Shown here in pieces: positions 45,774-54,875 of a stretch of 64,000 bases of DNA; the first letter of the stretch is position 1; each line of letters begins with the position of its first letter. The translations under genes were made by a program, and so were the position numbers. The stretch is from positions 1 to 64,000 of the forward strand of contig NZ_PYGD01000016.1 of NCBI RefSeq assembly GCF_003014535.1. Direction: 5' to 3'. This stretch comes from Taibaiella chishuiensis (lineage in GTDB: Bacteria > Bacteroidota > Bacteroidia > Chitinophagales > Chitinophagaceae). Under the pieces are notes generated by a model. The model worked only from the letters and a program-made list of their open reading frames with translations. It was not told the DNA's origin and searched no databases.

Positions 45774-45804
45774 CGACAAAAAAAGCGACGTTATATAACG
45801 TCGC
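45774..45804 (-). terminator. Terminator of the zinc-ribbon gene
   Basis: GCGACGTTATATAACGTCGC (45785-45804) is a perfect palindrome. On the minus strand it is followed by a T-run (the A-run at 45777-45784). It lies about 60 bases after the stop of the 45867 gene. Confidence 0.85.
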
Positions 45805-45866
45805 CCAATGTTATTCTTTACGCGATTTTCCTAAAACACAGCATACGCTGTATACACAGGAAAAAA

Positions 45867-46625
45867 TTACAACGCTTTTACGCTATCGTTCAGCTCTGTA
45901 TCGACCAGGATACGGCCACAGTGCTCACAAACGATAATCTTTTTACGCTGATGGATCTCAGCCTGGCGTTGCGGTGGAATAATATTAAAGCAACCTCCGC
46001 AGGAATCACGCATTACCGGTACTACAGCCAGACCATTACGGTAGCTGGTACGGATGCGCTCATATGCGGTCAGTAAGCGTTCTTCAACTTTTGCCTTGGC
46101 AGCTTCAGAGCTTTTAGCCAGCTCTTTTTCTTCTGCCTCTGTTTCTTTAATGATTTTGTCTAACTCTTTGCGCTTTAAGTCCAGTACGTCCTGCTTCAGT
46201 TCCAGTTGTTTCTGGGTAGTGAGGCGGGAGTTCTGGCTCTCCTGCAGGCGGACCGTCGCGTCTTTTACATGCTTGTCGCACAGCTTTATTTCAAGCTCCT
46301 GCATTTCCATTTCTTTCGTGATGGCTTCAAACTCACGGCTGTTCTTTACATTATCCTGCTGCTTTTCGTATTTCTTGATTAATGCTTCGGCTTCCTTCTT
46401 GGCTGCTTTGCGGTTTTCGATGTATTCGTTCACACTGTTGATCTCTGAATCAACATTAGATACACGCGTTTGCAACCCTTCTACTTCATCTTCCAGATCG
46501 CTAACCTCCATAGGCAATTCGCCTTTCAGGGTTTTGATCTCATCAATTTTGGAATCGATTTTTTGCAGGGTAAGAACTGCGGTAAGTTTTTCTTCGATCG
46601 AAAAATCTTTTGCTACAGTAGCCAT
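45867..46625 (-). CDS. C4 zinc-ribbon coiled-coil protein
   Basis: This encodes a 252-aa protein with a long antiparallel coiled coil (residues 15-180) and a C-terminal zinc ribbon. The ribbon has CGGCFNIIPPQRQAEI (Cys201, Cys204) and IIVCEHCGRIL (two more Cys about 20 residues later). This is the C4-type zinc-ribbon (DUF164-like) family found next to Nif3 in many bacteria; here Nif3 is 4 bases upstream on the same strand. Proposed nucleic-acid binding is not established. Confidence 0.9.
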   Translation of the reverse strand: MATVAKDFSIEEKLTAVLTLQKIDSKIDEIKTLKGELPMEVSDLEDEVEGLQTRVSNVDSEINSVNEYIENRKAAKKEAEALIKKYEKQQDNVKNSREFEAITKEMEMQELEIKLCDKHVKDATVRLQESQNSRLTTQKQLELKQDVLDLKRKELDKIIKETEAEEKELAKSSEAAKAKVEERLLTAYERIRTSYRNGLAVVPVMRDSCGGCFNIIPPQRQAEIHQRKKIIVCEHCGRILVDTELNDSVKAL

Positions 46626-46628
46626 ATA

Positions 46629-47729
46629 TTAGAAAAAATAATTTACAGGGTTCGTATTCAACTTCGTAAAAAGAAGCGCAAAATTAGGGAATTTTTTCTT
46701 TATTATTTCAGAAAAAATTTCTATGGTAAATTGCTCACTTTCATAATGTCCTATATCCGCGATAATAATACGGCCTTCGGCATCGAAAAATTGGTGGTAC
46801 TTGAAATCGCCGGTAATAAAAATATCGGCCTGCTGCCGCAGCGCATCGGGAAGCAGAAAACTGCCCGAACCGCCGCAAACCGCCACTTTGGAGATAGCCG
46901 GTACATGCAGGCCGGTATGCCGGATGCAAGCTGTTTTCATTTGTGTTTTCAGGAAATGCAGGAACTCGCCCGCAGGCATGGGTTGCGCCAGCGTACCGAT
47001 CATACCGGCGCCAATCGTCTGGTTCTCATTTTCGAGCCGCACCAATTCGTAAGCCACCTCCTCGTAAGGATGTTGTTGTTTTAAAGCCGCAAGTACAGCA
47101 CCGCGCAGATGTCGTGGCACAATTACTTCTACCTTGATTTCCTCGGGTGTTTCGCGCGGACCGCCGGCAGTACCGATTACCGGGTTGCTCTGCTTCGAAG
47201 GCCTGAACGAGCCCCTGCCTTTCACCCCAAAGCTGCATTCGCTGTAGGCGCCGATATGTCCCGCACCCGCGGCAAACAACGCATCCAGTACGCCCGCCGC
47301 CGCGTCTTCGGGAACATAGGTATACAATTTATACAGGTTGTCGCCGGCAGGCACCAGCACTTTAGTATGCTGTAAACCTAAGCGTTCGGCGATTTTATGG
47401 TTTACGCCCTGCTGCATATTATCCAGGTTGGTATGCGCAGCATAAATGGCAATATCATTGCGGATAGCCTTTAAAAGCGTACGCTCTACGTAATTGCGGC
47501 CGGTAAGGCTTTTAAGACCGGAGAAGATAAGCGGGTGATGGGCAATGACCAGGTTCAGGTTCTGTGCTATGGCTTCGTCCACCACGGCTTCGGTTACATC
47601 AAGGGTAAGCAGCGCCCCGGTTGCTTCGCGGCTGGCATCGCCGGTCTGCAAACCGCAATTATCATATTTTTCCTGGTAAGGTAAAGGAGCAAACTTTTCT
47701 ATTTCGCTGAGGATATCTTTAATTTGCAT
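46629..47729 (-). CDS. Nif3-like dinuclear metal protein
   Basis: This encodes a 366-aa NIF3 family protein with a central PII-like insertion. Landmarks are YDNCGLQTGD near the N-terminus, IAHHPLIFSGL (metal His), AHTNLDNM, the insert at about residues 130-230 and, near the C-terminus, ADIFITGDFKYHQF and IIADIGHYESE. The start at 47729 (MQIKDILSEIEKFAPLPYQEKYDNC) is standard. Often annotated as GTP cyclohydrolase I type 2, its function is not proven. It overlaps neither neighbour; the zinc-ribbon gene follows by 3 bases. Confidence 0.9.
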   Translation of the reverse strand: MQIKDILSEIEKFAPLPYQEKYDNCGLQTGDASREATGALLTLDVTEAVVDEAIAQNLNLVIAHHPLIFSGLKSLTGRNYVERTLLKAIRNDIAIYAAHTNLDNMQQGVNHKIAERLGLQHTKVLVPAGDNLYKLYTYVPEDAAAGVLDALFAAGAGHIGAYSECSFGVKGRGSFRPSKQSNPVIGTAGGPRETPEEIKVEVIVPRHLRGAVLAALKQQHPYEEVAYELVRLENENQTIGAGMIGTLAQPMPAGEFLHFLKTQMKTACIRHTGLHVPAISKVAVCGGSGSFLLPDALRQQADIFITGDFKYHQFFDAEGRIIIADIGHYESEQFTIEIFSEIIKKKFPNFALLFTKLNTNPVNYFF

Positions 47730-47829
47730 ATCAGGACAGGGCAATGGCTATTGGTAAATACAAAAATAAGAAGAAATAACCGGAGCCGGCAAGAAAATGC
47801 AAGCCCCCTTATTTTCCTGCTTACTATTC

Positions 47830-48147
47830 ATGAAGGTACGTTTAAAAGAAAACAGCTGGATAGCCCGGCTCGCCGCCCGGAAACTGCGTTGCGACCGCGT
47901 GGCACTTACGCTGGGCGCTACCATCCATCTCCACAATACCTCGCGCAGCGCGTTCCTGGAAGATACGGGCTGGGTATGTCACGAGCTCAAACACGTGGCA
48001 CAATACCGGCATTACGGGCTGGTCCGCTTCCTGTTGCTCTACCTGGCCGAAAGTATCCGCAAGGGGTATTACAACAACCGCTGGGAGGTCGAAGCCCGGC
48101 TCGCCGAAACAGACCGCCGTTTGCTGGAAGGGGTCACATTTTATTGA
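47830..48147 (+). CDS. Small HELKH zinc-peptidase-like protein
   Basis: This encodes a 105-aa protein starting at ATG 47830 (MKVRLKENSWIARLAA). It contains ALTLGATIHLHNTS and then VCHELKHVAQYRHYG (HExxH at about residues 51-55), followed about 29 residues later by NNRWEVEARLAE, whose Glu could be the third zinc ligand. This matches the compact peptidase-like domain of the DUF4157/eCIS-core group, in a stand-alone form. Its 3' end overlaps the convergent folC gene by 7 bases. The substrate is unknown. Confidence 0.7.
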   Translation: MKVRLKENSWIARLAARKLRCDRVALTLGATIHLHNTSRSAFLEDTGWVCHELKHVAQYRHYGLVRFLLLYLAESIRKGYYNNRWEVEARLAETDRRLLEGVTFY

Positions 48148-49463
48148 AGCACCGTTTCTCCATCCAGCACCTCCATAGCTTCTCCTACAATAAAGAAACT
48201 ACCGGTAACCAGTATAGTATCTTCGGGCCCGGCGGCTGCACGGGCAGCAGTCAATGCAGCTTTAACATCGGGAAAAGCATTGCCGGTACGGCCCTGCCCT
48301 GTAGCCAGTTCCACCAATTGATCTACCGGCATGGCACGCGGTACATTAGCCTGGGTAAAAAAGAACCGGGCCTCGCCGGGAAACAGGCGCAGCGCCGATG
48401 CCACATCCTTATCGCTTACGAAACCACATACGATATAGAGATTACCCCCGATACCGGCCGCGCTCAGGTTTTCGTTGAGGTATTTCATGCCATCGGGGTT
48501 ATGGGCCACATCGAGGATAATATTAGGACGCTGCCTCACCCAATCCCAGCGCCCGCGCAGGCCGGTAGCGGGCTTTACCAAAGCCAGGCTTTCGAGTACC
48601 CGTTCGCGGGGCAGGTTCCAGCCATTCCGGTTCAGTAATTCGCAGGCGGTTAGGGCCGTTTTTACATTGTGTAATTGGTAACTGCCCAGCAGATCGGTCT
48701 TTACATCATAAATAACCTGGTCGCCCTTATGTACCGCTTTAAAGTACTGGTAGGCATGGTCCTGCCCGTTGCGTACCATATCCCACAGCGTATCGGCATA
48801 GTGAATAACCGTATGGCGGTTTAAAGCATGGCGGAAAAAGACGGGCTCCGTTTCTTCATGGCTTTCGCCGACCACTACGGGTACACCTTCTTTGATAATA
48901 CCCGCTTTCTCGCCGGCGATCTCGGCCAGGGTATCGCCCAGGATCTGCGTATGTTCCAGCCCGATATTAGTAATTACAGAGAGTACGGGGGTGATGATAT
49001 TGGTACTGTCCAGGCGGCCGCCCAGCCCGGTTTCTATCACGGCTACATCTACCCCGTACTCGGCAAAGGCGGTAAACGCCATAGCCACATTCAGTTCGAA
49101 GTAGGAAGGCTGAATGGTGTCGATCAGGGGTTTTACCCGTTCTACAAAGCCGATTACGAAAGCTTCCGGCACGGGTACACCGTTAATACGGATGCGTTCG
49201 CGGAGATCGACCAGGTGAGGTGAGGTGTATAAGCCGGTTTTATAGCTCTGGTGTTGCAGGGCAGAGGCGATCAGGTGACTGGTGCTGCCTTTGCCATTGG
49301 TGCCGGCAATATGGATACTCGGGAATTTGCGTTCGGGGTGATCCAGCGCATCGCACAGGGCAATGATATTGGTCAGGCCTTTTTTGATCGCTTCGTTGCC
49401 CACGCGGGCAAACATAGGTAGCCGTTGCATCAGGTATTCGATGGCCTCCGGGTATGTGCTCAT
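48141..49463 (-). CDS. folC: Bifunctional folylpolyglutamate/dihydrofolate synthase
   Basis: This encodes a 440-aa Mur-ligase-fold enzyme that adds glutamate to dihydropteroate and to folates. The ATP loop is SIHIAGTNGKGSTSHLIASAL, followed by YTSPHLVDLRERIRING, VIETGLGGRLDSTNII (Mg and folate contacts), and LDVAHNPDGMKYL, which is typical of the C-terminal domain. VTGSFFIVGE sits near the C-terminus. Length is normal. A textbook Bacteroidota promoter precedes it. Confidence 0.95.
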   Translation of the reverse strand: MSTYPEAIEYLMQRLPMFARVGNEAIKKGLTNIIALCDALDHPERKFPSIHIAGTNGKGSTSHLIASALQHQSYKTGLYTSPHLVDLRERIRINGVPVPEAFVIGFVERVKPLIDTIQPSYFELNVAMAFTAFAEYGVDVAVIETGLGGRLDSTNIITPVLSVITNIGLEHTQILGDTLAEIAGEKAGIIKEGVPVVVGESHEETEPVFFRHALNRHTVIHYADTLWDMVRNGQDHAYQYFKAVHKGDQVIYDVKTDLLGSYQLHNVKTALTACELLNRNGWNLPRERVLESLALVKPATGLRGRWDWVRQRPNIILDVAHNPDGMKYLNENLSAAGIGGNLYIVCGFVSDKDVASALRLFPGEARFFFTQANVPRAMPVDQLVELATGQGRTGNAFPDVKAALTAARAAAGPEDTILVTGSFFIVGEAMEVLDGETVLQ

Positions 49464-49489
49464 TGCTTTTCTTTTAAGTGCGTTGGGCC

Positions 49490-49520
49490 CAAAGGTATTA
49501 TCGAAATAACAAGCTACAAA
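49490..49520 (-). promoter_or_regulatory. folC promoter
   Basis: On the minus strand, TTTG (49517-49520) and TACCTTTG (49490-49497) are separated by 19 bases, an exact match to the Bacteroidota consensus TTTG-N19-TAnnTTTG. The folC ATG lies 26 bases downstream. Confidence 0.8.
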
Positions 49521-49673
49521 AACTACTTCGGCGTTCTGGCCGCGAATAACGCGCCAAGCGGAAATTCATTTAACAACAATTAGCACTATTTAACAAATGG
49601 TAGGTGAATTAATGTAAAAAAATGTATACTTTTAAACGCACATTATTTTTCTATTAAAAAACACAAACAGAGG

Positions 49674-51470
49674 ATGAAAAAACTGTTACTCAGCTCCGCG
49701 GGCATGGGTCTGACCCTTTCCGCATTTGCTCAACTGCCGGTAAGCACGGCCCCGCAGAACCGCAAAGTACTCCTGGAAGAATTTACCGGTATCCATTGTG
49801 TCTGGTGCCCGGATGGTCACAAACGTGCCAATGAACTGAAAGCGGCTAAACCACAGGGAAGTGTGGTAATCGTAAATATCCATACCGGCGGCTATGCCAC
49901 ACCGGGATCCGGCGAACCCGATTTCAGGACTGCAGAAGGTAATGCTATCGCAGCCATCCCCGGAACCAATATTACCGGTTATCCTACCGGCAGTATCAAC
50001 AGGCACCTCTTTACCGGCCAGAGCGGCTTCGCGATCAACCGCGGCGACTGGAGCAGGTATGCAGATTCTACCCTGGCTAAATCTTCTTATGTAAACGTGG
50101 CCCTGCAAGGCACCCTCAACGTAGCGACCCGCCTGCTGACCGTTAACGTGGAAGCCTACTACACAGCAAATAGCCCTGTACCGACCAACAAGCTGACCGT
50201 AATGCTGCTGGAAGACGAGGTACTGGGACCTCAAACCGGCGGTGTAGCCAACTACCCTGCCATGGTTAATCCGGATGGTACATATACCCACAACCACATG
50301 CTGCGTAAAACGCTGTCTCCCGGTTTAACCGGCGAAGTGATCAACACAACCACTTCAGGTACAACCGTTACCAAACAATACACCTACACTGTTCCTGCAC
50401 AGTTCGTAAACAACGCGGCTACCCTGGGTAACCTCCAGATCATTGCTTTCATGGCAGAGTCTGATGCCGAAGTGATTACTGCCGCTTACGGTCCGCTGAC
50501 CCTTACCGGCTTTGCCAACGCGAAAGATGCTGACCTGCAGGCTGCAACTACTGCCGAATCCGGCGTTTGCCAGGGCAAACTGACCCCAAGCATAAAAGTA
50601 TACAACAACGGTAGCGAAGCAATTACCGCTGCTACCTTCTCCTACAACGTAAACGGGGGTACCAACAGCACCTATAGCTTCTCCGGTACTATTGCTCCTG
50701 CTACCTACAAAAACATCAGCCTGCCGGCAATCACCTTTACGCCTACTGCCAGCAATACACTGGCCGTTAATGTAACCGGCGTAAACGGCGGTGCCGACCA
50801 GAATGCGGCCAACAATACCAAATCCGTTACCGATATCCTGCTGACCACCAAAATGGCTTCCAACAGGAGACTGACCATGAACTTCACACAGGATCGTTAT
50901 GGTACAGAATCAAGCTGGAAACTGTATGAGGAAGGTACCGGAACAGTAGCCGCACAGGATGGTCCGTTTGCCGACCTGACCGCTAACGGCGTACTGCTGC
51001 ACAGCAAAGACGTTTACATCAGCGAGAGCAAATGTTACGTACTCGAAGTTAAAGATGAATACGGAGACGGTATCAATGCAGGCTACGGCGCCGGTAAATA
51101 CGAATTACTCTCCGGCACTACCGTTATCGCCTCTTCTGATGGTAATTACGGCAAAGGTGCATCTACCTGGTTCAAATCTGCCGCTACACTGGGCCTGGAC
51201 GACCTCGTTACCAGCGGTTCCCTGTCCCTGGCGCCTAACCCGACCAACCTGTCTGCAACCCTCAGCTTCAGCCTGAAAAACGCAGCTAAAGTAAACGTTA
51301 GCATCTATGACGCCGTAGGCCGCCTGGTTGCTACCGTAGCGAACAGCACCTTTAATGCAGGTGTGAACAAGGTTGCAATCTCTACCGCTAACCTTGCTCC
51401 GGGTCTGTACAATGTAAAAATGCAGACACCTTCCGGCGACAAAGCGCTGAAACTGTCTGTAATAAAATAA
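49674..51470 (+). CDS. Omp28-like thioredoxin-fold protein with T9SS domain
   Basis: This encodes a 598-aa exported protein. The signal peptide ends LSAFAQ. Residues 30-260 form an Omp28-like thioredoxin-type domain opening KVLLEEFTGIHCVWCPDGHKRA, with CVWC at residues 42-45 where the active CXXC sits. This is followed by Ig-like segments and a type A sorting domain (LSLAPNPTNLSATL to KLSVIK). In this family the redox activity is not established. A similar protein is encoded downstream at 51771 (same architecture, different sequence). Confidence 0.85.
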   Translation: MKKLLLSSAGMGLTLSAFAQLPVSTAPQNRKVLLEEFTGIHCVWCPDGHKRANELKAAKPQGSVVIVNIHTGGYATPGSGEPDFRTAEGNAIAAIPGTNITGYPTGSINRHLFTGQSGFAINRGDWSRYADSTLAKSSYVNVALQGTLNVATRLLTVNVEAYYTANSPVPTNKLTVMLLEDEVLGPQTGGVANYPAMVNPDGTYTHNHMLRKTLSPGLTGEVINTTTSGTTVTKQYTYTVPAQFVNNAATLGNLQIIAFMAESDAEVITAAYGPLTLTGFANAKDADLQAATTAESGVCQGKLTPSIKVYNNGSEAITAATFSYNVNGGTNSTYSFSGTIAPATYKNISLPAITFTPTASNTLAVNVTGVNGGADQNAANNTKSVTDILLTTKMASNRRLTMNFTQDRYGTESSWKLYEEGTGTVAAQDGPFADLTANGVLLHSKDVYISESKCYVLEVKDEYGDGINAGYGAGKYELLSGTTVIASSDGNYGKGASTWFKSAATLGLDDLVTSGSLSLAPNPTNLSATLSFSLKNAAKVNVSIYDAVGRLVATVANSTFNAGVNKVAISTANLAPGLYNVKMQTPSGDKALKLSVIK

Positions 51471-51510
51471 TAAAAAGCGAAATAGCACAAGTTGCGCTTT
51501 ACCTGCTAAA

Positions 51511-51540
51511 ATACGGCCTGCTACAGGCCGTATTTTTTTA
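51511..51540 (+). terminator. Rho-independent terminator
   Basis: ATACGGCCTG and CAGGCCGTAT form a 10-bp stem around CTA, followed by TTTTTTTAT. It lies 40 bases after the Omp28-like gene. Confidence 0.9.
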
Positions 51541-51694
51541 TGCATAAGCCGGCCGGATTATGCGAAGCCGTCCTTAGGCCTGCCCATCGGGCACATGTTA
51601 ATAACCAGAATTTAACCACACGAAAGCCTTTTACAGCCAGCGTTTCAGAGCTATCGCACCAAATGGCCTACATGGAAATGTCGTTAAAAAAAAA

Positions 51695-51736
51695 TTTGAT
51701 TTTTTTATTCGGAAATATGCTAATTTTAATTTCCGA
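51695..51736 (+). promoter_or_regulatory. Promoter with overlapping inverted repeat
   Basis: TTTG (51695-51698) and TAATTTTA (51721-51728) are 22 bases apart and could be -33 and -7 elements. The inverted repeat TCGGAAAT (51709-51716) / ATTTCCGA (51729-51736) flanks the -7 box, a placement expected for a repressor site. The gene starts 35 bases downstream. Confidence 0.5.
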
Positions 51737-51770
51737 CAACTAAAAATAATATCTAATTAAACAAGACAAA

Positions 51771-53732
51771 ATGAAAAAAACATTACTCCTTGGCGGGATG
51801 ATAGCTACTGCTGTACTCGCCAACGCACAGCAACGGCTTGTGTTGTATGAAGAATTTTCCGGAGAGAATTGTGGACCTTGCGCGCAGATTAATCCTCCCT
51901 TCTGGACGTTCATGAACAATGCAACGAACCAGACTAAAGCGATCTTACTGAAATACCAGGTAAATATTCCTCAAAACCCGGTACGCCCGCTTTATGACCA
52001 AAACCCTACAGAAGCAGATGCGAGGTTGTCTTACTATGGTGTGAACTCTGCACCCAACGGTAGGCTCGACGGACGCGTGCATCATGCTGGTGTACTGGAT
52101 CCCAATGGCCAGGACGTTGGCGGTTGGCCAGGTGCATTTACCTGGACCAGCGGCCAGGACTCTATGAACGCTGAAGCAGCACTTGTTTCTCCATTCAATA
52201 TCGTAGTTACCCCTACCGTTAGCGGCAATACCCTGAGCGCTACCATCAGCGTTACTGCAGCAAGTGCATTTACAGGCACCAATATGAAACTGCGCGTAGC
52301 CCTGGCGGAAAGCCTGCACTATGCTACCCCTCCGGGTAACAACGGAGAAGTAGACTTCCATAACGTAATGCGTAAAATGTACCCGGATGCAAGCGGCCAG
52401 ACTTTCCCTGCAACCTGGACCAACGGCCAGAACCAGACCTTCAACATCTCCGGCACCATTCCGCAGTATGTCGACAAAGCTGCCGATAAACTGTTCCTGG
52501 TAGTATGGATCCAGGACGATGCCAACAAAAGGATCGCACAGGCAGCAAAATCTGCCAACCTGCCTTTACCGGCGCTCGATTCCAAACTGTCTATCGTTAC
52601 TCCGGCCAACGGTTCTTTGTTCTGCGGCGCTGCAAATGCCGAAAACAAAGTAAACCTGAAAAATACCGGTACCACTACCCTGACTTCTGCTGAAATCTAC
52701 TATAAAGTAGGTACGGGCGCTTACCAGATGTTTAACTGGACCGGTTCGCTCGCTTCCGGTGCAAACGCGGATGTAGTGCTGGGTAACGTGGCCATCTCCG
52801 GCAGCGCCACCATCGTGGACTCTGTAGGTAAAGTAAACGGAACAGCAGAGATCAACCCTGTAAACAGCGTTGTTAAATCTTCTGTAGTAAGCACTGCAGC
52901 TCCTGCTGCCCTGCCGATCGCTTCCAGCTTCGAAAGCGGCTTTGCACCAGGTTGGATCGCTATGGACAATAACAATAAAGTAGTAGCTACACCAACTGTG
53001 CGCGGCGCTACCTGGTTTGCTGTAACACAGCCTGCCGATATCAAAGCTTATGACGGCGCCTGGGTTGCTGTAATGTCCTGTGCAGATAACGCTACCGGTA
53101 CTACAGCTATTCTTACCGTACCTTACGCCAATATGGCTGCCGGCGCTAAAGCCCTGGACTTCTACTATGCTTATGCAAAAAGAAACACAACCGGCGACAA
53201 GCTTGAAGTCGTAACTTCTACCGATTGTGGCGCTACATGGCAGTCCGTATGGAGCAAAGCCAGCGATGCACTGGCTACTGCACCGGCTACCGGCCAGCAA
53301 AGCCTGTTCCTGCCTACTTCTCCAGACCAGTACAAACTTGCTAGCGTAGACCTGACCGCTGTGACCGGTAATACCCTGGTTGGTTTCCGTTCTACCTCTG
53401 CCGGTGGTAACTATATCTGGCTGGATAAAGTAAACCTGCGCACAGGTGCTGTAACCGGTCTCGAAGAGCTGGTAAGCGGCGGTACTTTCAGCCTGTATCC
53501 TAACCCTGCTTCTGATAAGCTGAACGTAGCGTTCAACATGGCTAAAGCAGCAACAGTATCCTTCACGATCGTTAACGTCGTAGGCCAGCAGGTAGGCCAG
53601 CCTATCGTTAAAGCATTTGGCCAGGGCGAAGCAAAAACTGTAATCCCAACCAACAGCTTAACTCCTGGTATCTATTTCCTGAATATCGCTACCGACAAAG
53701 GAAATACACAACAGAAATTCATCATCAAATAA
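51771..53732 (+). CDS. Omp28-like protein with CGPC and T9SS domain
   Basis: This encodes a 653-aa exported protein. The signal peptide (LLGGMIATAVLANAQ) is followed by RLVLYEEFSGENCGPCAQINP, with a CGPC thioredoxin-type motif (residues 34-37), then NSAPNGRLDG and TWTSGQDSMNAEA. Later parts hold several Ig-like domains, a choice-of-anchor-like domain (about 400-560: LPIASSFESGFAPGWIA) and a type A sorting domain (FSLYPNPASDKLNV to KFIIK). It is paralogous in layout to the 49674 gene. Confidence 0.85.
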   Translation: MKKTLLLGGMIATAVLANAQQRLVLYEEFSGENCGPCAQINPPFWTFMNNATNQTKAILLKYQVNIPQNPVRPLYDQNPTEADARLSYYGVNSAPNGRLDGRVHHAGVLDPNGQDVGGWPGAFTWTSGQDSMNAEAALVSPFNIVVTPTVSGNTLSATISVTAASAFTGTNMKLRVALAESLHYATPPGNNGEVDFHNVMRKMYPDASGQTFPATWTNGQNQTFNISGTIPQYVDKAADKLFLVVWIQDDANKRIAQAAKSANLPLPALDSKLSIVTPANGSLFCGAANAENKVNLKNTGTTTLTSAEIYYKVGTGAYQMFNWTGSLASGANADVVLGNVAISGSATIVDSVGKVNGTAEINPVNSVVKSSVVSTAAPAALPIASSFESGFAPGWIAMDNNNKVVATPTVRGATWFAVTQPADIKAYDGAWVAVMSCADNATGTTAILTVPYANMAAGAKALDFYYAYAKRNTTGDKLEVVTSTDCGATWQSVWSKASDALATAPATGQQSLFLPTSPDQYKLASVDLTAVTGNTLVGFRSTSAGGNYIWLDKVNLRTGAVTGLEELVSGGTFSLYPNPASDKLNVAFNMAKAATVSFTIVNVVGQQVGQPIVKAFGQGEAKTVIPTNSLTPGIYFLNIATDKGNTQQKFIIK

Positions 53733-53764
53733 CCACGTGTTCCGGTTATAAGATAAAGATTAAA

Positions 53765-53796
53765 GATCCCCCGTTTTTAACGGGGGATTTTTTTGC
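53765..53796 (+). terminator. Rho-independent terminator
   Basis: GATCCCCCGTT and AACGGGGGATT pair around a short T-rich loop and are followed by TTTTTTT. It lies about 33 bases after the T9SS gene. Confidence 0.88.
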
Positions 53797-53856
53797 GGAC
53801 AGCAGGCGTTGGACCCTCGAACCGGCGCACATTTTCACCTTAATTAACAAAAAAAG

Positions 53857-53889
53857 TTGATTTTCTTAAGCACTTTTCGTTTAAATTTG
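53857..53889 (+). promoter_or_regulatory. Promoter of the first 261-aa T9SS gene
   Basis: TTG (53857-53859) and the exact -7 box TAAATTTG (53882-53889) are 22 bases apart. The ATG at 53925 lies 35 bases downstream. Confidence 0.6.
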
Positions 53890-53924
53890 CTATAGTCTTT
53901 TTTTACTTACCTAAAATATCAGAA

Positions 53925-54710
53925 ATGTTCAAAAAATTACTCTTAGTCCTGGGTCTTGGCTTAACGATCGGCTCTATTTCTGCTTCAGCGCAGCAGTTCA
54001 AATTCGACAAGGACACACTCATTATGTGCAGTGATGTAGGTACAGCGCCACACAGTGATACCTTCGCCGTTGGTGACAACTGGGACAATGTTGAAATGCA
54101 CAACTATATCACGAATTTAACCAATGATACTTTTGTTTACAAGTGGAATGTAATTGTAAGCCAGACTTCTACGCCTGCCGGCTGGGATTGGTTCGGTTTC
54201 TGCGATAACTATCTGTGCCGCGCCCCACGTGGCACATGGCTTACTGCCGGTGAAACACAAACCAGCAGCCCGCTTGCTCCCGGTACCCTGGCGCCACAAC
54301 AAAACCGCGATCTTAAAGCCCTGATCTGCGCACCTTCCAACAAACCTGATGGTACAGCGATACTCCGTATCCGCGTATATGTTGAGAACGGCCAGGCAGA
54401 TACCGTAACCTTTATCTTCAAAAAACCGTGTAACCCAACCGGTATTACCGACCTGCTCTCTGCAAACGATAGCCGTGTAACTTTGTCGCCTAACCCGGCC
54501 AGCAATACACTACGTGTTTATGCCGATAAAGAACTGAACGCCGGTAAAATTTATGTCTTCAACATCCTCGGCGGCCGCCAGATGGAAGTACCTGTAAACA
54601 GGGAAACTTCTGCAGTCGATATCAGCGCACTGAGCCCGGGTATGTATGTGGTACGTATCGAAGGCAAAAACGGCCAGCTGATCACGACCAGGAAGTTTGT
54701 AAAAAACTAA
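53925..54710 (+). CDS. T9SS protein, tandem paralogue 1
   Basis: This encodes a 261-aa exported protein. The signal peptide runs to SISASAQQ. An unrecognised beta-rich domain (about 24-165) contains DTLIMCSDVG, VGDNWDNVEMHNYITNLTNDTFVYKW, FCDNYLCRAP and GTLAPQQN. Several Cys suggest disulfides. Residues 175-261 are a type A sorting domain (VTLSPNPASNTLRV to KFVKN). It is most similar to the next gene, which has the same length and layout. Confidence 0.8.
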   Translation: MFKKLLLVLGLGLTIGSISASAQQFKFDKDTLIMCSDVGTAPHSDTFAVGDNWDNVEMHNYITNLTNDTFVYKWNVIVSQTSTPAGWDWFGFCDNYLCRAPRGTWLTAGETQTSSPLAPGTLAPQQNRDLKALICAPSNKPDGTAILRIRVYVENGQADTVTFIFKKPCNPTGITDLLSANDSRVTLSPNPASNTLRVYADKELNAGKIYVFNILGGRQMEVPVNRETSAVDISALSPGMYVVRIEGKNGQLITTRKFVKN

Positions 54711-54735
54711 CGACTCCTTAAAATACGATTATTGC

Positions 54736-54770
54736 AAAGCGCCCCGAAACATTTCGGGGCGCTTTTTTTT
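54736..54770 (+). terminator. Rho-independent terminator
   Basis: AAAGCGCCCCGAAA and TTTCGGGGCGCTTT form a 14-bp stem with a CA loop, followed by TTTTTT. It separates the two paralogues, so they are transcribed independently. Confidence 0.92.
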
Positions 54771-54809
54771 GCAAAAACGATTCTGGTTACATTAATTGAC
54801 CATCACAAC

Positions 54810-54840
54810 TTGTTTTCTCCAAAGCTTTCATTTATATTTG
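54810..54840 (+). promoter_or_regulatory. Promoter of the second 261-aa T9SS gene
   Basis: TTG (54810-54812) and the exact -7 box TATATTTG (54833-54840) are 20 bases apart, close to the Bacteroidota consensus. The ATG at 54876 lies 35 bases downstream, the same distance as in the first paralogue. Confidence 0.72.
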
Positions 54841-54875
54841 ATTATCCTGTTTCACCTTATAAAAAACAAAAAGAA

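Noticed and set aside
54732-54875. N-terminal extension of the second 261-aa T9SS gene
   Set aside because: The extension begins within the preceding terminator and before the promoter; the start at 54876 gives a signal peptide matching the paralogue.
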